Positions 15,784 to 23,271 of a stretch of 36,262 nucleotides of DNA are shown here, in pieces (within the stretch, counting starts at the first letter, position 1; the number at the start of each line of letters is the position of its first letter). The stretch comes from JAWLDB01 sp041686915 (lineage in GTDB: Bacteria > Bacillota > UBA994 > UBA5500), in the NCBI GenBank assembly GCA_041686915.1, contig JAWLDB010000009.1:1-36262 (forward strand), given 5' to 3'. A program made the translations under genes and the position numbers. The notes under the pieces were generated by a model. The model was not told where the DNA came from. It saw nothing but the letters and a program-made list of their open reading frames with translations, and did no database searches.

Positions 15784-16695
15784 TTATCTTAGTATGTCGG
15801 TGAGTTTGCTTACTCCATTTTCCTCAAAATAGGTTACGTCATCCAGAGCCCGCTGCAGGCCTTTTACCCCATGCTCCTGGTAGATGGCATGGGCAGCCAG
15901 CATTCCGGGAACGGCTAAATACTTCTCGAAGAATGGGCCGACAACGCCACCCATGAGCAGCGAGCGTGCCTCTGTTTCCCCAACGCTGCCGAGGCTTAGT
16001 CTGACCATCGTCTCGTGATACTTGTTCAGAGTCCTCTGCAGGCACTCGCGCTGATCACGCAGGTAGTTCTGAAGTTGGCCCCGGTGGCCCACAAAATGCG
16101 CTATCCCCTCTTCCAATACTACGGCCTTGAACTCGTCCAAGAGCCTCGACTGCTGACGATAGGATTGCCAGTACTGAGACTTCGACTTCCACCGCTGAAA
16201 GAGGATATGAAAGATCTCGTGCTCGAGTACAGGCAACAGATTGGTAAACTGGCGGTCGATCGTCTTGCCATAGATGCTCCCGACAATAGCCAGGTTGACG
16301 AAGATGGCTGGTACGCCTTCTATGTCGCGCACGTAGGCATCTCCCATCGGGTGGCCCAGAGGAAACAGATAGACGTCTATCGGGTCGTGGCTGGCACTGG
16401 GTAGCAGCTCCCGTACAAAACCCAACAGATCTGATGCCGGCACGGCAGCCAGTCTTTCGGCCAAGGCCCTGACGTTGTGTCTCACGGCTAGAAAACTGGT
16501 ATAGCTATAGTACTCTTCCAACTGCTCATTATCTGTTATTTGGCTGAGAGGCGGAATGCCCCCCAAGCTGTCGAAGCTGTTCACATTGCTCTCTAACAGC
16601 CCAAGTTCAGGATGAGACAGCCCTTGGAGGACTTGCTCTGGCTGTTCCAAAACTTCGGCTAACAGCCCTGTATGCAGACGCAGCAAAACACCCAC
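15784..16695 (-). CDS. Uncharacterised protein with HExxH zinc-metallopeptidase motif
   Basis: Not confidently assigned to a named family. The 303-residue protein has LEHEIFHILF (His159-Glu160-x-x-His163), the HExxH zinc motif. About 33 residues later comes LEEGIAHFVG (Glu195/Glu196), placed like the third ligand of gluzincin-type peptidases. No signal peptide or membrane helix is evident, so it is probably cytoplasmic. Upstream sequence contains DVYLFPLGHPMGDAYVRDI, a beta-rich stretch before the helix with the motif, as often seen in such peptidases. The frame opens with GTG at 16695, but AAGGGGG is better spaced for TTG at 16686 (codon 4). The start region is inside a hairpin (16690-16730). 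It follows the second VanW gene and ends at a strong terminator. Confidence 0.7.
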   Translation of the reverse strand: MGVLLRLHTGLLAEVLEQPEQVLQGLSHPELGLLESNVNSFDSLGGIPPLSQITDNEQLEEYYSYTSFLAVRHNVRALAERLAAVPASDLLGFVRELLPSASHDPIDVYLFPLGHPMGDAYVRDIEGVPAIFVNLAIVGSIYGKTIDRQFTNLLPVLEHEIFHILFQRWKSKSQYWQSYRQQSRLLDEFKAVVLEEGIAHFVGHRGQLQNYLRDQRECLQRTLNKYHETMVRLSLGSVGETEARSLLMGGVVGPFFEKYLAVPGMLAAHAIYQEHGVKGLQRALDDVTYFEENGVSKLTDILR

Positions 16696-16730
16696 CCCCT
16701 TGCCTAAACAGTTCGGTTTGGGAGGTGGGT
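16690..16730 (-). promoter_or_regulatory. Hairpin between VanW gene and HExxH gene, covering the latter's ribosome binding site
   Basis: ACCCACCTCC and GGGGGTGGGT (arms at 16730-16721 and 16699-16690 on the minus strand) pair over 10 bases with one G-U, around a ~21-base loop, and are followed by GTTTTG. The 3' arm contains the Shine-Dalgarno sequence and the annotated GTG start of the HExxH gene. It could be a terminator or attenuator after the VanW gene, or a translational lock. Confidence 0.5.
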
Positions 16731-16773
16731 TTACCTGCCTAAAAGAGTGAGTTGACTCATTTTCCGGCTTTGC

Positions 16774-17715
16774 TTAGCGCACAGGCCCGTACTCTACAAC
16801 CCTGGTCATCGGGCGATACCAGTATACCCCCATGTGCTTTACCTTGATGGTCCCATCGGGATATTCAATGTCGACCCAGGACTTAACCGTCAGGCCATCG
16901 GCCCCTGGTGTTAGCACCTTTTCTTCTCCAGGAGCGAGTTCTTCATTAATACGCCAAATAGTATAGCGATCCTGGACAAACAACAATTCATGGTGCCAAG
17001 TGACTTTGGGCGGCTGCCGTTTTCCGTAAAAGCCAACATAGAGCGTTGTATCTTCTGTGCCCGCCCAGACTAAGATTGGAGCTTCAGTATTATTGCGAAA
17101 ACGCAAATCCAGCTTGCCATAGGCAACGGCTGCATCCTGTCCGGGATTCACGTACGGCACCAACATGCTGTGTGGTCGGCGCTGTTCGATCGGCAGATCA
17201 GCCAGAACTGCTGCATTGAACAAGGCAGTCGCCAGCTTGCATACTCCCCCGCCAACACCCCAGAGCTGCTTGGCGCCCACATAGACTGGCCCTTCTTGGT
17301 AACCCCTGGACATGGTGTAAGGACCTAGTTTGTTGTTCATGGAAAACGCCTCGCCTGGCTGCAGGACGGTACCAGCCAGGAGCTTTGCTGCATGCGCGAA
17401 ATTGTGGTCCTCACCCGTACGCATATTGGTAATGGCAATTTTGTAGGCAGCCATGCGTGTATCTGCTTGGTATTTATCCCGTAAAGCTCTAAACGACTGG
17501 TTATCCTCCCACGGTAGCTTTCCTTCTACAGACCCGCTCAGTGGGTGCAGCGGTACCGTGGGCTCTAAGGCGATAGCTGGCTGGCTGAAACCACCTACCC
17601 GGTCGATCGCCACCAGCAGCGCGATCGTGTCCTGATAAGCAGGCAGCAGGCTGGCCAACAGCAATACGGCTACGACCAAAGCGCAGGATAGTAACTTCGA
17701 TTTCTGAGCCTGCAT
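16774..17715 (-). CDS. VanW-domain exported protein, paralogue of the one at 4471
   Basis: Secreted or membrane-anchored VanW-family protein of unknown activity. The frame is open from 17778 (334 residues), but ATG at 17715 (MQAQKSKLL) lies 5 bases after GGAGGG and gives a normal signal or anchor helix (LSCALVVAVLLLASLLPAY). No lipobox cysteine follows, unlike its paralogue. The VanW domain contains AFSMNNKLGPYTMSRGYQEG, GGGVCKLATALFNAAVLAD and RRPHSMLVPYVNPGQDAAV. The C-terminal domain has the G5-like ELAPGEEKVLTPGADGLTVK. The protein ends with the same RVVE.GP pattern as the paralogue. It lies 102 bases after the glycosylase gene and 78 before the HExxH gene. Confidence 0.88.
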   Translation of the reverse strand: MQAQKSKLLSCALVVAVLLLASLLPAYQDTIALLVAIDRVGGFSQPAIALEPTVPLHPLSGSVEGKLPWEDNQSFRALRDKYQADTRMAAYKIAITNMRTGEDHNFAHAAKLLAGTVLQPGEAFSMNNKLGPYTMSRGYQEGPVYVGAKQLWGVGGGVCKLATALFNAAVLADLPIEQRRPHSMLVPYVNPGQDAAVAYGKLDLRFRNNTEAPILVWAGTEDTTLYVGFYGKRQPPKVTWHHELLFVQDRYTIWRINEELAPGEEKVLTPGADGLTVKSWVDIEYPDGTIKVKHMGVYWYRPMTRVVEYGPVR

Positions 17716-17817
17716 GAGCACCCTCCTCATATCGCCACAAAGTAGCAGTCGGCAGGTGAGGGCCTGCCCTATTAGCATTACTATTCATGCAGGCGGGATG
17801 TATATGAGCAGGACTGC

Positions 17818-18249
17818 CTAAACCTTCTCCCAAGGCTCAACTGTTCCGCTCACAGTGTAGAACAGCGGGTGAGGTTCGAGCTGCTCTGGAACCAACAGCA
17901 CATTCAGTCTACTTGCATCACGTTCCTGGAGTTTGCCGGCCAGGTGTCTGCGTTCAAACTCCAGCTGGCCTGCTGTCACCGGAATGAGGGGGACCTCCTC
18001 AGCAATCTGCTCAATTCTCTCCACCCTAAAGCAATAGTCGCGCTCTGCGGCTTCTGCAGCCACGAATTGCAGATACATGCCTATGCTGGCCGGAGGATTT
18101 AGTTGGGCGCGGAAACGCTGCAACTGCGGGTGCGAGCGATAGCCTTTGGTCCTGTTCAGCAGGACGGCCTGAGCCAGTAGGCCCTCCCGCCAGAGCGCAA
18201 CCAAGCCTTTGCTATCCAGGTATTTGGGGTGGAGTGACCAGAGCCGCAT
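17818..18249 (-). CDS. Pyrimidine-dimer DNA glycosylase (Pyr_excise) family protein
   Basis: Resembles the bacterial branch of the Pyr_excise family, whose prototype T4 endonuclease V cuts DNA at UV-induced pyrimidine dimers. The 143-residue protein begins MRLWSLHPKYLDSKGLVALW, then RE, then LLAQAVLLNRTKGYRSHPQL, a pattern I associate with this family. Arg21-Glu22 aligns with the Arg-Glu pair of T4 endonuclease V, where Glu23 is catalytic. The T4 enzyme also uses the amino group of Thr2 after Met removal. Here residue 2 is Arg, which should leave Met1 in place, so catalysis would have to use the Met amine or differ. The ATG at 18249 follows GGAGGGCG. Possible role: UV repair in spores or vegetative cells. 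Activity is not assured. Confidence 0.7.
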   Translation of the reverse strand: MRLWSLHPKYLDSKGLVALWREGLLAQAVLLNRTKGYRSHPQLQRFRAQLNPPASIGMYLQFVAAEAAERDYCFRVERIEQIAEEVPLIPVTAGQLEFERRHLAGKLQERDASRLNVLLVPEQLEPHPLFYTVSGTVEPWEKV

Positions 18250-18282
18250 AAGCGCCCTCCTTCCGTCATTGCCTGAAACTAA

Positions 18283-18307
18283 TATGCCCTGCCGTATGGG
18301 CAGGGCA
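18283..18307 (-). terminator. Hairpin terminator after the HD-GYP gene
   Basis: ATGCCCTGCC (18283-18292) and GGCAGGGCAT (18298-18307) make a 10-bp stem with a 5-base loop, 24 bases after the stop at 18332. The following minus-strand bases ATTAGTTT make only a weak U-tract. Confidence 0.65.
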
Positions 18308-18331
18308 TGAGTCTGCAGTTACCTGGCAAGC

Positions 18332-19618
18332 CTAGCCGCCTGCCCCGGACAGATGTGCTGCGGTCTCTCCCGACTGCAACCTTCTCCAGAACTTGTCATA
18401 TCGCTCTCTGGCTTCAGCCTGTGCCTGCATTCTGACCGAGTTAAACAGCTCCTGATTTGCGAGCAGAAGATTAACCATGACCTGATCGAGCTTGTGATGC
18501 TTAACCATGCCGTTTAGGATCTTCGTCACCTGGGGCGGCTGCATTCCAACCCGGTAAGGCCTGTCCTCGGTTAGAGCGGTGAAGACGTCTGAGACAGCTA
18601 TGATGCGTGCGCCTAGGGGAATGTCAGCGTCATGATAGTGGAACGGGTAACCAGAACCGTCCAGGCTTTCATGATGCAGGGCAGCCCAGGTGGCCACAGT
18701 CTCAAGGCCTGTGACCATCTCCAGAATACGGTACGTATGGAAGGTATGGCTACGGATGAGATTGTACTCATCTTTGGTCAGGCGGCCGGGCTTCTCCAAG
18801 ACCTCAGCTGGTACTGCCAGCTTGCCCAAGTCATGCAGATAGCCTGACACCTTCAGTAAAGCACATTCCCTGGGAGACATTCCTAGCGATTTGCCCAACT
18901 GCTCGCCTACTGCGGCGACTCCGCAGGAGTGAGTGGCGGTGAAGCTGCTCCTAAAGTCAATAATCTGGCTGAACAACTGTGCCAGGCTATTCAGCCCGGA
19001 CAGGTCCAGCTCCACGGCGACCATTCTTGCCCTCTTTCTCAAAGCTCGGTCCAAGGTAGGCGAAACCAAGTCAAGCCAGAAAGCCTCACGGGTGGACAGC
19101 GACTGGAATGCATCCAATGCCCAGGGGGCAAAGCGGTGTCCTCTTTCTATCTCGATCTTCTCGGAAATAGCGGGTACTTGTGACAGCACCTCAACCCCCG
19201 GACGCAGTACGACATCCACCCGATCCGCCAGGTGCAGCAGGTGACTGTGCGGGGGTACTTCTTCGCCAGAAGTAGCAAAATGGGCGTGATGGTGCCTAAC
19301 TAAGCTACTTAGGCGCTGAAAAGGTTTGAATGCCTCCAACAACGAGGCACCAGTTATTGCGTGCAGCTGCCCAGGCTCAAGCTCAAACTCTAAAGCACCG
19401 AGCCGCTCCTGCAAGGATAAGGCTCCAATATCGTGCAGGCAACCGGCAATCAGCAGGTCGCTCTGCTCACTGGGCGAAATCCCCATCTCCTCACCTAGCC
19501 GGGCAGCAATATATCCCACCCGCTTATGATGATTGGCTACTGCCGGACTCACCAGGTCGGTAGCATGGGACAAGCTGAAAACCATGTCTATCAACGGCAC
19601 TAAAGAGTCTCTCAGCAT
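18332..19618 (-). CDS. Tandem-HD, HD-GYP family c-di-GMP phosphodiesterase
   Basis: 428-residue protein with two HD modules and no membrane segment. The C-terminal module is a canonical HD-GYP domain: HSCGVAAVGEQLGKSLGM (~230), YLHDLGKLAVP (HD at 262-263), the RSHTFHTYRIL helix and HHESLDGSGYP (315-325). It should hydrolyse cyclic di-GMP. The N-terminal module keeps HKRVGYIAARLGEEMG, CLHDIG (HD 62-63) and VRHHHAHF but has no GYP motif, so it is likely degenerate and regulatory. ATG at 19618 follows GGAGGTG. It lies 94 bases after the PAS-GGDEF-HD-GYP gene on the same strand, probably co-transcribed, and is followed by a hairpin. Confidence 0.93.
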   Translation of the reverse strand: MLRDSLVPLIDMVFSLSHATDLVSPAVANHHKRVGYIAARLGEEMGISPSEQSDLLIAGCLHDIGALSLQERLGALEFELEPGQLHAITGASLLEAFKPFQRLSSLVRHHHAHFATSGEEVPPHSHLLHLADRVDVVLRPGVEVLSQVPAISEKIEIERGHRFAPWALDAFQSLSTREAFWLDLVSPTLDRALRKRARMVAVELDLSGLNSLAQLFSQIIDFRSSFTATHSCGVAAVGEQLGKSLGMSPRECALLKVSGYLHDLGKLAVPAEVLEKPGRLTKDEYNLIRSHTFHTYRILEMVTGLETVATWAALHHESLDGSGYPFHYHDADIPLGARIIAVSDVFTALTEDRPYRVGMQPPQVTKILNGMVKHHKLDQVMVNLLLANQELFNSVRMQAQAEARERYDKFWRRLQSGETAAHLSGAGG

Positions 19619-19712
19619 ACGGCACCTCCAAAAAGCAAGTAATAGTCATGATGCGTTGGCAGCGCCGATGTGCTGAAGACATCCTGTGCGGCAACCAAAG
19701 CTGGGCTTAGAG

Positions 19713-22298
19713 CTACTCAGCCTGCTCCACTAACCTGCAAAATAATGGCACCAGGGCGGGATCAAATTGGCTTCCGGCTTTGGCTCGCAGCTCGTCCAAA
19801 GCTCGCTCCTTGGGCATTGCAGCCCGGTAGGGCCTGTCACTGGTCATAGCATCGTAGGCGTCGGTAATAGCCAGGATGCGACAAGCTAATGGAACTTCGA
19901 CGCCGGAGAGCCCCAGAGGATAGCCTTGGCCATTCCACCATTCGTGATGTTTGAGGATCAGGTCTGCAATTGGCATTAGGTCCGGCGCTGATTGGGCAAT
20001 ACGGTGGCCGATTTCCGAGTGCCGTTTCATCTCTGTTCTTTCCTGCTCGCTCAATGGTCCTGGTTTGAACAGAATACGGTCTGGGATGCCCACTTTACCG
20101 ATGTCATGGAACTGCGCCAGCAGCCTCAGATCTACCAAATCACGCTCACCGAGTCCCAAGGCTTTACCTAGGTCAGCAACTTGATCCTGCATACGTTCGG
20201 CATGCCCCTCTGTCAGGAAGTCTCGTGCTTCCAGCGCAGTCATCAAGGTCTGGACGATAGCGCTGCGAGTGCTCTGACTGCGATGCAGTTTTTCTCGGTA
20301 CATTCTGTCGTCCGCTTCCTTAAACAGTGCATTCATAGCGATATATCCCTGATCGCTCACTGCAGTACCGATAGACACGCTCAGGTGTAGCTTGGGAGTG
20401 GAGTTGTTATAGGCATCAACCGATCTTCGGATCGCTGTGCAGAGGTCATCCAACTGCTGTCTGTTTGCTCTCCGCAATAAAACAGCGAACTCATCCCCGC
20501 CGACCCGGGCCACGATGTCATCCAAACGACAGGATTGCTTAATTGTCTTGACCAGTTCCAGCAGCAGGTTGTCACCCGCCTCATGGCCCATAGTGTCGTT
20601 CACCAGCTTCAACCCATCTACATCACAAAACAGCAGGCCTACGTGGGACTCCTCCCTAAGATCAAGCTCTTTCATCAAGCGCTGTAGATATGAACGGTTG
20701 TACAAACCAGTGAGACCGTCATGGGAGCTAAGATAGCGCAGCCGGTCTTCCAGGGATCTGCGGGCAGATATGTCGCGGATAGCAAGGATTACCCGCTCCA
20801 ACTGCCCTTGGCTATCGTAGGTAGTGTTGCCGATAGTCTCCACCCAGATATAAGAGCCGTCGCTGCGTATGCAGCGGAACTCCATCCTGCCAGATCTGGG
20901 TCTGGACTGTGCGTGGCGCAGGACTTCTTGCGTCATGAATAGATCATCAGGGTGTACCAGCTCAAACACGCTAGTCCCAAGCAAATCTGTCGGTTGATAT
21001 CCTAGCACCCTGGCAGCCGACTGGGAGACGTAAAGTATTTGGCCACGTTCATCTGTCTCGCAGATGATGTCCAGCAGATTGTCGGTGATGTGCCTCAACC
21101 TGCGCTCACTCACTTCCAGCGCTTCGCGGTAGCGCCTACGTTCGGTTATGTCACGGATACTCTGGATGACGCCGACTACTTTCCCCTCAAGATTGTACAT
21201 CGGTTTGGACTTGGCCCATACATAAGCCCCTTCGCCGCCATGCAGGCAGGGAGCGAACACTTCGGCGTAATAGGTATCCCCTTCATGTTGCAGTAGCTCG
21301 TACTGAGTAGCGTTCTCCGGATTCTCTACCCCCTTGAGAATACGCTCAAACATTCCTTTGCGGGTTTCGCCAAAGAACGGGATGGAATAGCTGTGCTCGC
21401 CTTTTCCGATCATCTCCTGCTTGGGAACACCGGTCAGTTCCTCCATTGCCTGGTTCCAGACGGTAATCTCACCCTTCAGGTTGACCGCGAAAGTAGCATC
21501 AGGCAGGAACTCGATAATGTCCAGTAGGCGGTGACGCGTGCGCTTGAGCCGTTCCTCTACCTCTTTCAACCGAGTTAGGTCGTGCACCACCATAATGATG
21601 CCCTGCAATCCGCGACCAATCTCCAAGCGAGCTACAGCGATACTTGTGTAGTGGGTTGAGCCATTTAACTCGATGGTCTGTTCCAAGACGGTTCGGCCTG
21701 TCAACTCCCCAATCTTAATCTCTGAAAACCAGGGTAATACGTCATGAACAGGCTGCCCTTGATACTGCTCACGCTCAACCTGAAACAAGTCTTGCGCTAG
21801 TTGGTTCATGTGTACTACAGCGCCTGAAAGATCCATGAGTACGACGGGTTGAGGTATATAGTCAAAGATGGCCAGATACCGGCCCCTTTCAGGAGACAGA
21901 CTCCACTGCAAAGGCTGCTGCTCACCTGCAAACAGGCTGCTAAGCAGCCGCACCTCCAACTGATCAAAGAGAGCATGTATGTCGCTCTGCTTGTGGTGTG
22001 TAAGTACGTTCAAAAACGCAGCGCGATAGGCTTTCAGCTGCAGAAGCAAATTCTGCATCGACATGCCGTGGTGAGAGAATGCCAGCCTGCCAAGGAGCTC
22101 GTTCGAAGTGGCAGCTATCTCACTGAACGGGTCACCCGGCAATTCTGCAAGCACCAATTTGGCCAGCTCGCTCAGACAAGCCAGGGTATCGGACTCTTTG
22201 AGCAGGCCTGCGTCCAGGCCATAAGCCTCGGCAGCCTGTTTGTAACTCTTTAGCAGTTGATTGCTTAAGCATTTTCCGTTAGCAGGCAATCCCTTCAC
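19713..22298 (-). CDS. PAS-PAS-PAS-GGDEF-HD-GYP c-di-GMP turnover protein
   Basis: 861-residue cytoplasmic signalling protein containing both a c-di-GMP synthase and a hydrolase domain. Order: an unrecognised helical N-terminus (1-135); three PAS domains (~140-250, ~255-390 and ~398-515), the latter two ending in IRDITERR and IRDISARR; a GGDEF domain (~520-680) with SSHDGLTGLYNRSYL and an intact RVGGDEF (GGDEF 600-604); and an HD-GYP domain (~685-860) with QFHDIGKVGIPD (HD 731-732) and HHEWWNGQGYP (784-794). RLDD at 591-594 is exactly five residues before GGDEF and matches the RxxD inhibitory site, so product inhibition of the cyclase is likely. The GTG start at 22298 has AGGA about five bases upstream. 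Input signals are unknown. Followed by a second HD-GYP gene. Confidence 0.94.
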   Translation of the reverse strand: MKGLPANGKCLSNQLLKSYKQAAEAYGLDAGLLKESDTLACLSELAKLVLAELPGDPFSEIAATSNELLGRLAFSHHGMSMQNLLLQLKAYRAAFLNVLTHHKQSDIHALFDQLEVRLLSSLFAGEQQPLQWSLSPERGRYLAIFDYIPQPVVLMDLSGAVVHMNQLAQDLFQVEREQYQGQPVHDVLPWFSEIKIGELTGRTVLEQTIELNGSTHYTSIAVARLEIGRGLQGIIMVVHDLTRLKEVEERLKRTRHRLLDIIEFLPDATFAVNLKGEITVWNQAMEELTGVPKQEMIGKGEHSYSIPFFGETRKGMFERILKGVENPENATQYELLQHEGDTYYAEVFAPCLHGGEGAYVWAKSKPMYNLEGKVVGVIQSIRDITERRRYREALEVSERRLRHITDNLLDIICETDERGQILYVSQSAARVLGYQPTDLLGTSVFELVHPDDLFMTQEVLRHAQSRPRSGRMEFRCIRSDGSYIWVETIGNTTYDSQGQLERVILAIRDISARRSLEDRLRYLSSHDGLTGLYNRSYLQRLMKELDLREESHVGLLFCDVDGLKLVNDTMGHEAGDNLLLELVKTIKQSCRLDDIVARVGGDEFAVLLRRANRQQLDDLCTAIRRSVDAYNNSTPKLHLSVSIGTAVSDQGYIAMNALFKEADDRMYREKLHRSQSTRSAIVQTLMTALEARDFLTEGHAERMQDQVADLGKALGLGERDLVDLRLLAQFHDIGKVGIPDRILFKPGPLSEQERTEMKRHSEIGHRIAQSAPDLMPIADLILKHHEWWNGQGYPLGLSGVEVPLACRILAITDAYDAMTSDRPYRAAMPKERALDELRAKAGSQFDPALVPLFCRLVEQAE

Positions 22299-22390
22299 CT
22301 CATTCCTGTCTCTCTATTCAACAAAGTTCGACAACTGCTAAGTTTATCCTGCTAAAGCCAGGCAAGGATGCACGGGCGTTAAACAAGCGG

Positions 22391-22417
22391 AAAAGGAGCC
22401 CGTAACAGGCTCCTTTT
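22391..22417 (-). terminator. Rho-independent terminator after the rubredoxin-fusion gene
   Basis: AAAAGGAGCC (22391-22400) and GGCTCCTTTT (22408-22417) form a 10-bp stem with a 7-base loop and A/T flanks, 13 bases after the stop at 22431. It can work on either strand. Confidence 0.88.
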
Positions 22418-22430
22418 CTCAGTTCAGAGG

Positions 22431-23117
22431 TTATGCACTCTTCTCAAAAGCGCTCTTGTCTGCTCCGCAAACCGGGCAAACCCAATCTTCCGGCACCTGC
22501 TCCCAGGGGGTACCAGGCTTCACCCCGTTGTCAGGGTCGCCGTCCTTTGGATCGTAGACGTAACCGCAGAGTGTGCATGTGTACTTTTCCATGAATAGTT
22601 CCTCCTTCTCAACTGGTTTGATGTATGTAGGAGCCGCTTTTGGCGACTTGCCCCGCTTCACCAGGTGGTAATAAGCGTAAGTCATAGGGTCTTCAGCGCT
22701 TAACCCTTGGGCGTCGACCAGTCTCCCGATAAAGACTGTGTGCGTCCCAACATCCAGGCTGTCTATCACTTCAGCTTCCAAATAGCCGATAGCGTTATCC
22801 AGAACTATTGGAGCTCCGGTTACGCCTGTCTTGTGGCTGACTCCCGCAAACTTGTCTGTATCTCGTCCTGACTTAAAGCCAAATTGACCAATGAAGTTCA
22901 TCGATGTTTCTTCCCGCAGTATGGAGACCGTAAACACCCTGCTTCCCGAGATTAACTCATGGGTGTAGTTCTGCTTGTTGATGCTGACTGCCACTGTAGG
23001 TGGTTCTGCAGTAATCTGAAAGACTGTATTAGCTATCTGACCGCTGATCTTGCCTTCATGCTTGGATGAGACAACATACATGCCGTAGCTTACCTTGTAT
23101 AGGGCCGTTATGTCCAA
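22431..23117 (-). CDS. hrb: High-molecular-weight rubredoxin (flavin reductase-rubredoxin fusion)
   Basis: Electron carrier coupling NAD(P)H to rubredoxin-dependent oxygen or NO reductases. Moorella Hrb, with this architecture, reduces the flavodiiron protein FprA. Numbering from the longest frame (23126): residues 4-165 are an FMN-binding split-barrel flavin reductase (TALYKVSYGMYVVSSKHEGK, QIANTVFQITAEPPTVAVSI). Residues 179-231 are a complete rubredoxin with iron-binding Cys184, Cys187 (CTLCGYVYDP) and Cys217, Cys220 (CPVCGADK). TTG at 23117 (MDITALYK) is preferred because GAGGTG lies six bases upstream, whereas the GTG at 23126 overlaps that site. No flavodiiron protein gene is in this window. 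A TCCTTAAGGA palindrome at 23160-23169 upstream is a possible operator. Confidence 0.92.
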   Translation of the reverse strand: MDITALYKVSYGMYVVSSKHEGKISGQIANTVFQITAEPPTVAVSINKQNYTHELISGSRVFTVSILREETSMNFIGQFGFKSGRDTDKFAGVSHKTGVTGAPIVLDNAIGYLEAEVIDSLDVGTHTVFIGRLVDAQGLSAEDPMTYAYYHLVKRGKSPKAAPTYIKPVEKEELFMEKYTCTLCGYVYDPKDGDPDNGVKPGTPWEQVPEDWVCPVCGADKSAFEKSA

Positions 23118-23222
23118 TCTTAACACCTCTTCACTGATTGACTCTATTAATAACCATTCTCCTTAAGGAAGAGTATTCCTGCTGCCGAACATAACTTTTT
23201 TCTGTGAGATTGTAAGCAATAA

Positions 23223-23252
23223 CCCCAGAGAGGACTTCCGTCTTCTCTGGGG
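23223..23252 (-). terminator. Hairpin terminator after the sigma/anti-sigma operon
   Basis: CCCCAGAGAGGAC and GTCTTCTCTGGGG pair over 13 bases (one G-U) around a TTCC tetraloop, 19 bases after the stop at 23272. The minus-strand U-tract is poor (TTATTG), but the stem is strong and well placed. Confidence 0.7.
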
Positions 23253-23271
23253 CGCGTGTGCTGTTTTCCTG

